From contig CAINED010000044.1 in the NCBI GenBank assembly GCA_903847605.1, positions 1 to 64,000 of the forward strand: 64,000 nucleotides of DNA. Reading direction: 5' to 3'. This stretch comes from an uncultured Hyphomicrobiales bacterium. GTDB lineage: Bacteria > Pseudomonadota > Alphaproteobacteria > Rhizobiales > Beijerinckiaceae. The position numbers were made by a program, and so were the translations under genes. This document shows, piece by piece, positions 1 through 9,487 of the stretch (position 1 is its first letter; every line of letters starts with the position of its first letter). The notes beneath the pieces were generated by a model. It did no database searches. It was given only the letters and a program-made list of their open reading frames with translations, and was not told where the DNA came from.

Positions 1-46
1 GACCGAGGGTGGCGGCGGCGGCGATTGCTGTGACGATGGTTTTCAT
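1..46 (-). CDS. N-terminus of a small secreted protein (MKTIVTAIAAAATLG..., truncated by window edge)
   Basis: ATG on minus strand at 46 followed by a signal-peptide-like sequence running off the window. Confidence 0.5.
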   Translation of the reverse strand, partial: MKTIVTAIAAAATLG

Positions 47-335
47 TTCAGGCTCCTGTTGGGTGTGGCCGTCTGGCCGGTTGGGTTGAAGGCCGGACGC
101 TTCGTCCGATCTGTCACCGGTATAGGCGGCAACCCGGAAGCTCGATGTTCCCGTGGGAACAAACACTTGTGCCTTGTGCGCTATCGCACGCGAAAGAGGG
201 GCGATCTTGCGAAATTCTCGAGAGCTGCAATAAAGGGCCACTGCCAATTATGTTGCACGTATTTGTCGATGGTATCCCCGAGTGCTGCGATACGGATCGC
301 AGATCCCGTCATGGCATGACCGGAGGTTGCCGCTT

Positions 336-893
336 ATGCTCCGTACCGGCCTAGTCCTTATCACCGCATTCGTTGTCGCTCCTGCGGTTGCCCAGCCGTT
401 GGAGAAGCCCCCGCGGGAGGTCCGGCTCGACCTCGATGGAGATGGCAGGCTCGATCTTGCCCGCATCGTCGGGACAAACAAGCGCGACATCGACCTGCAC
501 ATCTATTTTGGCATAGGCGACGCAACGCCCGATGCCGCCCGCAAGGCGGATTTCATCAAGACCGAGATCGCAGGAAACGTATTGGTCGGCCTGGAGGTGA
601 GGCGCGGTCGCTCGCTCGTCGTGACCGACAGTTGCGGCGGCTGCACGCAATCGGCCGACACGAAGCTCACCATCGTCCATCGCGGCGGCAAGCTCATCGT
701 CGCTGGCCTGGAGATCGACTGGGAGTTCCGAGACGAAAGTGGCCGCTGCAATATCAACTTTCTGACCGGCCGAGGTGAGATATCAAAACCGCTAAACGGC
801 CGCCCGCGCGCGATCCGCAAGAAGCTCAAATCGGTGCCGCTGGAGAAATGGAACTACTATGACGGGCGGGACTATTGCTTCCCGACGCGTTGA
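336..893 (+). CDS. Secreted hypothetical protein with a DLDGDGRLDLA calcium-binding/VCBS-like motif
   Basis: ORF 282..893; start at 336 gives a clean signal peptide (MLRTGLVLITAFVVAPAVAQ). Confidence 0.65.
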   Translation: MLRTGLVLITAFVVAPAVAQPLEKPPREVRLDLDGDGRLDLARIVGTNKRDIDLHIYFGIGDATPDAARKADFIKTEIAGNVLVGLEVRRGRSLVVTDSCGGCTQSADTKLTIVHRGGKLIVAGLEIDWEFRDESGRCNINFLTGRGEISKPLNGRPRAIRKKLKSVPLEKWNYYDGRDYCFPTR

Positions 894-1128
894 CAGTATG
901 GCGCTGCGAGCCCGCGCCGACTTCACTTTCGATACGCGGGCCGATGCCTTCATCTGTCCTGCGGGCAAACGCCAGACTTTATTCGCCGTCAATTTACGCC
1001 AATGCCGGTGATTGACGCTCGACTTGACGCCCGATTGACGCCCGCTTGACGCGCCCTGCAGCAAATACGCGAGCGAAGCCGCACACTGCGGCCTCTTTCA
1101 TGGAATAGCCATCAATAGGGAGCGCAAA

Positions 1129-1371
1129 ATGAAAACGATCATGTTCGCGGCAGTTGCAGCTTTCGCGCTGACATTTGCGAACGGGGCCTCGGCGCAGTCG
1201 AAGCCGAAGTGCCCGGGCAGCGCGGTTCAAGCCAGCTTTTCGGTATGGCCCGCCGGCAATCTCAGGCCCAATCGCGAAGTCAGACGCTCTCACGCTTGCG
1301 GCCGCGAGCTTATGTGTACCGGCGGCAACGACCCCAAGGCGCCGACGTCGCGCTCTTGCCGGTGGCTGTGA
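1129..1371 (+). CDS. Small secreted hypothetical protein
   Basis: 80-aa ORF with signal peptide MKTIMFAAVAAFALTFANGASAQ. Confidence 0.5.
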   Translation: MKTIMFAAVAAFALTFANGASAQSKPKCPGSAVQASFSVWPAGNLRPNREVRRSHACGRELMCTGGNDPKAPTSRSCRWL

Positions 1372-1497
1372 CGAACCCAAAAACGCGGACACGTCGCCGC
1401 TGACGCGCGTACTGGCCTGCTGCCGGTTTCGTGGACAGGAAGGACTTGCCAGCGAAAGCGCCGCGCTCTCACGCCCGGAGACCCTCCGCAACTCCCG

Positions 1498-2166
1498 CTA
1501 CCTCCGCTCGATCACCTTGCTAATATCGATCGGGCCGGATTGCCCCTCCCGCTCGCGCAACAGGGCGCGGGCAAAGGCGGGGTATTTGGCGAGCCGCTCC
1601 TCGTGTCTTTGCAGTGCGGGCTTGTTGGGAATGTCGAGTCTTTCGGCCATGAGGCCGGAAAAGGCCCAGTTCAGGTAAACGTCGATGACGGACCATTCGT
1701 CGCCATACCACCACATGCGCCGGGATAGCCGCTGCTCGATGCGCGGCAGCACCCGCGCCCAGCCTTCAAGCCCCTTGGCGCGCACGTCGTCGAGATTGCC
1801 GACGGTGAAGCGGGCGGGGTTCAGCACCTGGCGCCGGTAGATGTGGAGCGTGGTCGAGCACCAGAGCAGGTCTTCCAACGGCTCGTTGATCCCGACCAGC
1901 GGGTTTTCGGACGGCAGCAGGCGGGCGTCGGGATAGGTCGCGTTCAGATAATGCAGAATCGCGGCGCTCTGGGTGAGTGTGCGCCCGCCGATCACGAGGG
2001 CCGGCACTTCGGCATTGGGGTTGATCTGCAGATATTCCGGCGACTTCTGCTGGCCTGCGGCCAGATCGATGCGGATGGCGGTGAAATCGACGCCGATCTG
2101 TTCCAGCGCCGTCATGGTGACGCGGGCGCAGGTTTCGTAGCCGTAATAGAGGCAGACGTCGCTCAT
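1498..2166 (-). CDS. Glutathione S-transferase family protein
   Basis: MSDVCLYYGYETCARVTMTALEQIGVDF...NPNAEVPALVIGGRTLTQSAAILHYL: thioredoxin-like GST N-domain; start reassigned within the longer ORF. Confidence 0.85.
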   Translation of the reverse strand: MSDVCLYYGYETCARVTMTALEQIGVDFTAIRIDLAAGQQKSPEYLQINPNAEVPALVIGGRTLTQSAAILHYLNATYPDARLLPSENPLVGINEPLEDLLWCSTTLHIYRRQVLNPARFTVGNLDDVRAKGLEGWARVLPRIEQRLSRRMWWYGDEWSVIDVYLNWAFSGLMAERLDIPNKPALQRHEERLAKYPAFARALLREREGQSGPIDISKVIERR

Positions 2167-2180
2167 GTTTTTCTCTCGCG

Positions 2181-3224
2181 CTATTTCGACGCCGTCATCA
2201 GCGTCTGGAATTGCGCGATGACCTCGGGCGGGGCCGCCGCTGCCTCTTTCAGCAGCCGCTCGATCTCGACGTGATCGATGGGGCTGATCTCGAGTTCGAG
2301 CTTTTTCGCTTCGCCCAGAAAATCCGGGTCTTTCGCGGTCTGCATCAACGCGTCGCGCAAAATCTTCGCGCGCTCCGGTGGAATGCCCGGCGGAGCCACG
2401 AACGGGAGCGCCATGAAGAAGGGCAATTCCGCGAAGGCGATGAGCCTGCGGCCCGCTTCGTCGCGCGCGAGTTCGCGTCCCGTCGGTACATCCGGCAGGG
2501 CAGGGTGACGCGTGGCGCGGCCGAAGACCATCAGCGGCCTGACCATTTTCGCGTCCCACATGGCGCGCTGTCCTGCCTGAAACGAGGCATAGCCAATCAC
2601 CTGTCCGTCGACTTCGCCCGATTGCATGGCGAGAGCGATCTTGGACGCGCCGCCATAGCCGGTGATGATGTCGACATTCATGCCGAGCACCTGTCGCGCG
2701 ATGACGGCGAAGGTGATGTTGGTGGACCCGGCGCGATTGCCGCCCATCACGGCCTTGATGCCGGGCTTGCGCAGATCGTCCGCCGTGCGCGCGGGATGCT
2801 TGTCCATGACGAGAAACATGTAGGCGTCCTCGCCATAGGAGGAGATCGAGCCGAGCCATGTGAGCGTCATCGGATCGAACTTCGCGTTCTTGTCGCCGGC
2901 GATCGCGAATTGCGGCACCGCGCGTTCCATGATTGCGATATCCGTGCCGTCGCGCTCCGCCGTATTAGCAATGCGATTGGCGCCGACGATGCCGCCCGCG
3001 CCCGGCGAATTCTGGATGTTCATGCCGGGATTGCCCGGAATATGTTTGCCGAGATAGCGCCCGACGAGCCGCGCGGCGATATCGTTGATGCCGCCGGGCG
3101 ATGTTCCCACGGATATGCGGATCGTCTTGCCCGCAAAAAAGTTTTGCTGCGACAATGCGGGAGACGTTGCGGCGGCAAAGGCCGCAAGCACGAACGAAAC
3201 GTTGAGCGCGATCTTCTTCATCAT
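2181..3224 (-). CDS. Tripartite tricarboxylate transporter (TTT) substrate-binding protein
   Basis: Signal peptide plus FFAGKTIRISVGTSPGGINDIAARLVGRYLGKHIPGNPGMNIQNSPGAGG, typical Bug/TctC-like motifs. Confidence 0.85.
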   Translation of the reverse strand: MMKKIALNVSFVLAAFAAATSPALSQQNFFAGKTIRISVGTSPGGINDIAARLVGRYLGKHIPGNPGMNIQNSPGAGGIVGANRIANTAERDGTDIAIMERAVPQFAIAGDKNAKFDPMTLTWLGSISSYGEDAYMFLVMDKHPARTADDLRKPGIKAVMGGNRAGSTNITFAVIARQVLGMNVDIITGYGGASKIALAMQSGEVDGQVIGYASFQAGQRAMWDAKMVRPLMVFGRATRHPALPDVPTGRELARDEAGRRLIAFAELPFFMALPFVAPPGIPPERAKILRDALMQTAKDPDFLGEAKKLELEISPIDHVEIERLLKEAAAAPPEVIAQFQTLMTASK

Positions 3225-3955
3225 CACACCATCTTTGGCATGGTTGCGACCAGCGAGCCGAAGCCCTCGATCTTCTCGTTGATGTGCATGCGCTTCTGGA
3301 ATTCCCATACGCGCGCGGGCACAGGATGGATAACGGGCACTTGCAGATCCTGCTCCAGCATCTCGATGATGTGAAGCGTGCGCCAGCCCGAACCCAGCAT
3401 GTAGATGGCGTCCGCGCCCTTTGCGGCCAGAAACGCCTTCTTGATATGCGCGTAGACGACTTCGCCCGAAAGCTCCTGCACCTTGTTGAAAGGCACGTCG
3501 ATGCCGGCCATCGCCTTCACATTGAATCCGGCGTCTTTAAAATATTGCGCGAAGATCGCATTGGTCTTTTCGGGAAAATAGGTCGCGCCGACGATGGACT
3601 TCGCGCCGATGGCCTTGAGCGCGTTCACATGGTTCTGGCCGGACGTGAACATGGGGATGCCGTAGCGCTTTTCCCAATCCTTGATGATTTTCGCTTCGCC
3701 CTTGCGGCCATGCACCATGAAGGGCGGCGCTCCGGAGGGGTGGATGACATCGCAGCCCGCTTCCTTCAGAAGTTCAAGTTCCTTCTCGTAGGCGACCTTG
3801 ATTTCCTTGAACTCGTCGGGCGTGCCGCGCTTGATGTTCACATGCAGCGCGAGAACGCCGATCCCTTCCGGGAGCATGCGGATGAGTTCCTCGTTCGACC
3901 CCGGACGCAGTGTGGGGTGAACGACGCCGATGATGCCGCGCCAGCTTGAAAACAT
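3224..3955 (-). CDS. Asp/Glu racemase superfamily protein (maleate isomerase / arylmalonate decarboxylase-like)
   Basis: GVVHPTLRPGSNEELIRMLPEGIGVLALHVNIKRGT...KRYGIPMFTSGQNHVNALKAIGAKSIVGATYFPE; overlaps the next gene start. Confidence 0.8.
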   Translation of the reverse strand: MFSSWRGIIGVVHPTLRPGSNEELIRMLPEGIGVLALHVNIKRGTPDEFKEIKVAYEKELELLKEAGCDVIHPSGAPPFMVHGRKGEAKIIKDWEKRYGIPMFTSGQNHVNALKAIGAKSIVGATYFPEKTNAIFAQYFKDAGFNVKAMAGIDVPFNKVQELSGEVVYAHIKKAFLAAKGADAIYMLGSGWRTLHIIEMLEQDLQVPVIHPVPARVWEFQKRMHINEKIEGFGSLVATMPKMV

Positions 3956-4081
3956 GTTTGCCTCCCTGTGTTCGTTGGCTGGATCGTAGCAGCAGGGCGC
4001 GGCGCATGTCACCTCGGCTTGCCCTAGATTGACAACGGGCAGGCGCGCCGCCGACACTGCGCAAAACAGGGGGAGGCGCGC

Positions 4082-5047
4082 GTGACGGGCGGAGCATTTT
4101 TGGCGCGAATTTTTGTCACGCTCGCCGCTGCTTGTGTGGCCGTGGGCGCTGCCGCGCAGGATCGCACGCTCCGGCTGGTCGTTCCCTTTCCAGCCGGCGG
4201 CGGCATTGACGTTGTGGCCCGCCTGCTCGCGCCGAAGCTGCAGGCGCAGATGGGGCAGACGGCCATCGTCGAGAACAAGCCCGGCGGCTCCGGCTTTATC
4301 GGAACGCTCACGGTCGCCAAGGCAAAGCCCGACGGTCAGCATCTCCTCGTGCAGGCTCTGGGCATGTCGATGAACCCGTCGATCTACAAGGGACTGCCCT
4401 ACGATCCCGTGAAGGACATTGAACCGGTGGCGCTTGTGGGGGTCATCCCTGTGACGCTCGCCGTCGGCAATCACGTGCCTGCAAAGACACTGCAGGAATT
4501 CGTCGCCATCGCGAAGAAGTCGCCCGGCAAATACAAGGGCGCGGCCTTCGTGACGGGATCGGCGACGGTGATGCTGGAAATGTTCAAGCAGCAGGCGGGA
4601 GTTGAGATCGACATCATCAACTATCGCGGCACGGCGCCGGCGCTTGCCGCGACCGTCAACGGCGAGACGGATTTCGTCATCATGCCCTCGGCGGTGTCCT
4701 TCATCAAGGATGGCCGCATTCGCGGGCTTGCGGTCGCATCCGATCGGCGCATGGAGGAACTGCCAAACCTGCCGACGACGGTGGAGTCGGGATTGCCTGA
4801 CTTCAAGATCGAATTCTGGTTCGGCATATATGCGACGGGCGGTACGCCGCGCGAAATGGTCTTGCGTCTCAATGCGGAAATCAACAAGGCCGTCGCCGAA
4901 CCCGATGTGACCTCGAAACTGAAATCCGTTGGCATCGAACCGCGCGCCGGCCCGCCAGAAATGTTCCGCGACCAGTATCATCGCGAAATGCGCGAATGGG
5001 CGGATGTCGTGAAGAAGGCAGGGTTCAAGCCGCTTGAGGCGAACTGA
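4082..5047 (+). CDS. TTT (Bug family) substrate-binding protein, classic subtype
   Basis: RTLRLVVPFPAGGGIDVVARLLAPKLQAQMGQTAIVENKPGGSGFIGT; signal peptide. Confidence 0.9.
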   Translation: MTGGAFLARIFVTLAAACVAVGAAAQDRTLRLVVPFPAGGGIDVVARLLAPKLQAQMGQTAIVENKPGGSGFIGTLTVAKAKPDGQHLLVQALGMSMNPSIYKGLPYDPVKDIEPVALVGVIPVTLAVGNHVPAKTLQEFVAIAKKSPGKYKGAAFVTGSATVMLEMFKQQAGVEIDIINYRGTAPALAATVNGETDFVIMPSAVSFIKDGRIRGLAVASDRRMEELPNLPTTVESGLPDFKIEFWFGIYATGGTPREMVLRLNAEINKAVAEPDVTSKLKSVGIEPRAGPPEMFRDQYHREMREWADVVKKAGFKPLEAN

Positions 5048-5243
5048 CGCCAAAGATCAGGACTGGCTGCCGACTGACTCGCGCATATCTTCGCACGTCC
5101 TTGCCGCTTCAAGTCCCGGAGGGCGGCTGCCCAATGCCTGACTATAAATCGGTGGGCGGCGTAGCCAGAGGAAATGCTTGCCATTGCGGCCAAAGCTGGC
5201 CAGATTTTCCGGTAACGGATGCGAATAGCCAAGGAAACGTCTG

Positions 5244-6269
5244 ATGCGGATCAAAACCATATTGTCCAGCGCTGCCGCCATATTCGGGGCATGTATCGGA
5301 CTGATATCGCCAGCCATCGCCCAGCCGGCGTCCGATTTCTACAAGGGCAAGACCTTGCGCATCATCGTCGGCAGCAGCGCTGGCGGCGGTTTCAGTCTTT
5401 ATTCGATGCTGCTCTCCTCGCATTACGGCAAGTTCATTCCCGGCAACCCCGCCGTCGTGGTCGAACATCTGCCGGGCGCGGGCGGCGTCAATTCCATCAA
5501 CTACCTCGCCAATGCCGCGCCGCAGGACGGAACCGTGATTGCGGTCGCCATGCCGAATTTTTTCGTGACGCCTTTTGTTGAGCCGAAGGAAGCGATGTTC
5601 GATCCGGCAAAGTTCTCATTCGTCGGGCGCATGAGCGACTTCGGCCGTGTTCTCGCCGCATGGCATACGAGCGGCGCGAAGACCCTCGACGATCTCAAGG
5701 CGAAGGAAACAATTCTCGCGGCCGGCGGGCGCAGGTCCACCACGTCCATGCAGCCCATGATGATCAATGAAGTCTTCGGCGCGAAGATGAAGATCATCCA
5801 GGGCTATGCGGGCACAGGGCCGACGGCCATCGCGCTCGAACGCGGCGAGGTTCAGGTGACGACCATCGCCCTGTCGACCTTGCAGAGCCTGCATCGGGAC
5901 TGGGTGCGCGACGGCAAGATCAATATCATCGCCGGGCTCGACTTTACCAAAGTGCCGGGCGTGCCGCGCATCCGCGATCTCATCACCGATCCCACCCATC
6001 TCGCGCTCTGGGATTTCGTGGCATTGCCGTCCGAATTCGGCACGGCCTATCTGGCTTCGCCCAATGTGCCGAAAGACAGGTTGGCGATCCTGCGCGATGC
6101 ATTCGACGCGACGATGGCGAGCCCCGAATTTCAGGCGGATGCGAAAAAGCGCGCACTCGACATCAATCCGCAAAAGGGTGTGGAACTCGATGCGCTCTTT
6201 GTAAAGTCGGGCCGTCCGACTCCCGAGATGGTGGAAAAACTCGCCGTCATCATGGGTGTGAAGCAGTAG
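5244..6269 (+). CDS. TTT substrate-binding protein
   Basis: FYKGKTLRIIVGSSAGGGFSLYSMLLSSHYGKFIPGNPAVVVEHLPGAGGV; signal peptide. Confidence 0.87.
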   Translation: MRIKTILSSAAAIFGACIGLISPAIAQPASDFYKGKTLRIIVGSSAGGGFSLYSMLLSSHYGKFIPGNPAVVVEHLPGAGGVNSINYLANAAPQDGTVIAVAMPNFFVTPFVEPKEAMFDPAKFSFVGRMSDFGRVLAAWHTSGAKTLDDLKAKETILAAGGRRSTTSMQPMMINEVFGAKMKIIQGYAGTGPTAIALERGEVQVTTIALSTLQSLHRDWVRDGKINIIAGLDFTKVPGVPRIRDLITDPTHLALWDFVALPSEFGTAYLASPNVPKDRLAILRDAFDATMASPEFQADAKKRALDINPQKGVELDALFVKSGRPTPEMVEKLAVIMGVKQ

Positions 6270-6272
6270 AGG

Positions 6273-6902
6273 TCAGCGGCTCGTGTCGATGGAGACACGC
6301 CGCAGCCACGGCGTCTCGATCTCGCAACGCGTCTCCCATCTTTCGATGTCGCCGACATAGCGCAGCGTCGATGCGACGTCGTCGAGGCCGTGCAACAGGG
6401 CTTCCCTTTCGCCGGCGTCGAAGGCGAATGGAAACTCGCGACCCTCGGGCGTATGCAGCGTCCGGCTGGCCAAGTCGGCGACGAATTCGCCGCGTCCATC
6501 GTCACGCACGCAGATCGCCGCGAAATCCGCATGGGATGGCTCGTCAAGGACGACAGGCAAAATGCCGTTCTTGAGACAGCTTTCGCGATAGACGGCGGAG
6601 AAGCTCGGCGCGACGATGCAGCGGATGCCATTCTCCGCCAGCGCCCAGACCGCGACTTCGCGCGCGCTGCCGCAACCAAAATTCTTGCCGGTCACAAGGA
6701 TGGGCGCGCCCGCATATTGCGGCATGTCGAAGGGCAGGGGCTTGTCTGCCGCGATCGCGCTTGCGCGGCGATGGCCGAACATCGCGATTTTGTAATCGGG
6801 CGTCAGCGTGCGCACAAGGTTCGCAGGCGCAATCTGGTCCGTGTCGATATCGTCGAGGAGAAACGGGATGGCCTTGCCGCGAACGAAGGTGAAAGTCTTC
6901 AT
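6273..6902 (-). CDS. LeuD-like 3-isopropylmalate/2-methylmalate-type dehydratase small subunit
   Basis: DIDTDQIAPANLVRTL...GKNFGCGSAREVAVWALAENGIRCIVAPSFSAVYRESCLKNGILPVVL; overlaps the LeuC-like gene by 4 nt. Confidence 0.9.
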   Translation of the reverse strand: MKTFTFVRGKAIPFLLDDIDTDQIAPANLVRTLTPDYKIAMFGHRRASAIAADKPLPFDMPQYAGAPILVTGKNFGCGSAREVAVWALAENGIRCIVAPSFSAVYRESCLKNGILPVVLDEPSHADFAAICVRDDGRGEFVADLASRTLHTPEGREFPFAFDAGEREALLHGLDDVASTLRYVGDIERWETRCEIETPWLRRVSIDTSR

Positions 6903-8287
6903 TGCGATTTCCCGTTCATCAGGCTGCGCGGATCGCAGATCGCGCCGGCGATCGCTGCGGCCGCCGCCGTGAGCGGGCTTGCCAGGTGCGTGCGCACGTC
7001 CGGCCCCTGACGGTTCTCGAAATTGCGGTTCGTCGTTGAGACGACCCGCGATCCGCTTGCAATCCGTTCGCCGCCGCCCGCGCACATGGAACAGCCTGTT
7101 TCGCCCCAGACGAATCCGCTTGCGATAAAAATGTCCTTGATGCCGCTCGCCGCGGCCTGCCGCTCGACCGCCCGCGAGCCGGGCACGACGACGGCGCGCA
7201 CGCCATCTGCAACATGTCGGCCTCGCAGGATATTGGCCGCCGCTTCGAGATCGTCAAAGCGCGCGTTGGTGCAGGAGCCGATGAAGACATAGTCGACTTT
7301 TTTGCCGAGCAATGGCGTGTCAGGCGCAAGGTCCATATATGCGAGCGCGCGCGTTGTCGTGGCATCCTCGCCACGTGGCGTCACGCCGTCGATGGCCATG
7401 ACCTGCGCGGGGCTTGTTCCCCAGGTGATCTGCGGCGCGTCGGGACATTCGAGCGTCACGTCCAGGTCAAAGACCGCGCTGGCGCCGCTGCACAATGATG
7501 ACACCGCCTGCGCGTCGCGCAACTCTGAGGCAAGATGTATTCCGGCCCGCGCTTCGATCCAGTCGATTACGCTGTCGTCGGGCGCGACGAGCGCTGTGCG
7601 TGCGCCCATCTCGACGGCCATGTTGCAGAGGGTCATGCGGGCCTCGACAGACAGAAGCGACGCAGCGCCTGCAAATTCCAGCGCCATGCCGGCAAAGGTC
7701 TCGCGGCCGAAGACGGCGAGGGCGCGAAGCACGATATCCTTGGCGGTGACGCCAGTGGCCAGTCCACCCGTCAGCGTCAGGCGCGCCTGTTTCGGCCGCT
7801 GCATCCAGACGCATTGCGTCGCCAGCACATGCTCCATTTCCGTGCTGCCGCAGCCAAAGCCCAGCGCGCCGATGCCGCCGACCGTCGGCGCGTGACTGTC
7901 GACGCTGATATAGCTTGCGCCGGGAATGACGAATCCGCTCTCCGGCGCGGCAACATGCGAAATGCCCTGCGAGGGTGCGCCGACATCGAAGAGGCGCAGC
8001 CCGAACTCACGCGCGGCGTTACGCGTCGCTTCCGCAAATTCAATGCGCGGATTGGAAATGTTCGGAAAGGTTGCGACAGCATGGTCCTGCACGAGCAGCG
8101 CCAGTTCCGGATGCCGGATATTCAGGTCACGCCGCTTCATGTTGGCAAAGACAAACGGCGCGCGCACGTCATCGATGACCGTGCGATCGATATAGAGAAG
8201 CGTCTTGCCGTTCGCTTCCTCGCGCACGACATGACGCGACCACAGGATGTCGAAGAGCGTGCGGCTCGCGGCGTCGGGCGATGGCAT
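6899..8287 (-). CDS. LeuC-like aconitase/isopropylmalate dehydratase large subunit
   Basis: Aconitase-family sequence with [4Fe-4S] ligands (FIGSCTNARFDDL ... GETGCSMCAGGGERIASGSRVVSTTNRNFENRQG). Confidence 0.9.
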   Translation of the reverse strand: MPSPDAASRTLFDILWSRHVVREEANGKTLLYIDRTVIDDVRAPFVFANMKRRDLNIRHPELALLVQDHAVATFPNISNPRIEFAEATRNAAREFGLRLFDVGAPSQGISHVAAPESGFVIPGASYISVDSHAPTVGGIGALGFGCGSTEMEHVLATQCVWMQRPKQARLTLTGGLATGVTAKDIVLRALAVFGRETFAGMALEFAGAASLLSVEARMTLCNMAVEMGARTALVAPDDSVIDWIEARAGIHLASELRDAQAVSSLCSGASAVFDLDVTLECPDAPQITWGTSPAQVMAIDGVTPRGEDATTTRALAYMDLAPDTPLLGKKVDYVFIGSCTNARFDDLEAAANILRGRHVADGVRAVVVPGSRAVERQAAASGIKDIFIASGFVWGETGCSMCAGGGERIASGSRVVSTTNRNFENRQGPDVRTHLASPLTAAAAAIAGAICDPRSLMNGKSQ

Positions 8288-8301
8288 CGATGGAATGTCG
8301 A

Positions 8302-9315
8302 TCAACTTTGCATCGCGAAACCGCCGCCGGAGCGGTCCGTGTCGCCATGCGGACGCATGGCGTGAGGGCGCGGCGGCCAGTCCGGCATCATCAGCCACAG
8401 GCGATAAAGCAGGCGCTTTCTGGCGGGATCGTCATGTTCCACATAATCCGTGCGCGCATGCAGGATCGTACGATTGTTGAGGAATTGAATGTCGCCCTCG
8501 CGGAAGCGCATGTCGAGGTAATGATCCGGTCGCGCCGCGATCTCGGCGACGAAAGCCACGGCTTCGTGGTCCAAGTCGTCGAACGGCGCCCCGTCGATCG
8601 CAGCGCGACGGAAGGCGGCGGGCAGAAAATAGCATTCCTTGCCCATGCCGCCCTCGGTAAACGCGGGCACGCGATGCGCGGTGAAGGGCTGCAGGCCCGA
8701 GGGATCATGCTGCCGCCGCGAATAGTGATAGCCTGTGGTCAGCGAGGGCAGGAGGTCCGGCCGCTCGGCGGCGATCGTGTTGTAGATCGACATGGACGAG
8801 ACGATGCGGCTTTCCCCGCCCGACTTGGCGGCGCGGACACAGAGCAGTCCCACGACATCGACCGGGTCCATGTGAAATTCGAGTTCGCCGCCGCGTGTAT
8901 AGTAACGGTCGGCATTGCCGCCGATGTCCATCACATGGCCGAGGCGGTCGCCCTTGAGGCTTTGCGTGACGCCGATGCCGAGATGCGTTCCGATGCCCCA
9001 GTAGAGCGTCTGCAACTCCTCCTCGCTGTAGCGGGAGACGGGGATGCCGCGCAGCATGACAAAGCCGCGGCCCTGCGCCAGTTCGCGCCGCGCGGTTGCA
9101 AGGCGGGAAGCGAAAAGCGGCAGGTCGAAGTCGCGCTTTTCCGCATCGTCGAGCTTGATGCCTTTGGCGCGCAGGCTTTCGGCCGCGCGTTCGAGCTCCG
9201 CAAGTTCCTGATCGGAACAATGCAAAATCCAGTCTTCGCGGCCGGCGTAGTCGGCGTTGAGCCAGGCCGCGGGACCGCCGCTTGGCTGGGCTGTCGTCAT
9301 CTTCCTGACCGTCAT
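8302..9315 (-). CDS. TauD/TfdA-family Fe(II)/2-oxoglutarate-dependent dioxygenase-like protein
   Basis: RGFVMLRGIPVSRYSEEELQTLYWGIGTHLG...GGELEFHMDPVDVVGLLCVRAAKSGGESRIVSSMSIYNTI...GDIQFLNNRTILHARTDY. Confidence 0.85.
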   Translation of the reverse strand: MTVRKMTTAQPSGGPAAWLNADYAGREDWILHCSDQELAELERAAESLRAKGIKLDDAEKRDFDLPLFASRLATARRELAQGRGFVMLRGIPVSRYSEEELQTLYWGIGTHLGIGVTQSLKGDRLGHVMDIGGNADRYYTRGGELEFHMDPVDVVGLLCVRAAKSGGESRIVSSMSIYNTIAAERPDLLPSLTTGYHYSRRQHDPSGLQPFTAHRVPAFTEGGMGKECYFLPAAFRRAAIDGAPFDDLDHEAVAFVAEIAARPDHYLDMRFREGDIQFLNNRTILHARTDYVEHDDPARKRLLYRLWLMMPDWPPRPHAMRPHGDTDRSGGGFAMQS

Positions 9316-9487
9316 TACGCTGTTTCCCTATCGATCCGGACCGTAGATTAAAGTGTCCAACGGCCAGCCACGAGCGTCAAGGCAACAGGTCGATTAAAAT
9401 TGAATTTATCAATTTACTTTTCGCTTGGGTTCCATCCCTTTCGGCCCCTCGTGTTGCTTCCAGGTGTTTTGTACGCGAGTTAAGGTC

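Noticed and set aside
2211-3374. 387-aa plus-strand ORF opposite the TTT receptor
   Set aside because: Antisense shadow; the minus frame has signal peptide and family motifs.
6273-8287. Calling the LeuC/LeuD-like pair leuC and leuD
   Set aside because: Catabolic neighbourhood and absence of leuA/leuB make the biosynthetic gene symbols unsafe.
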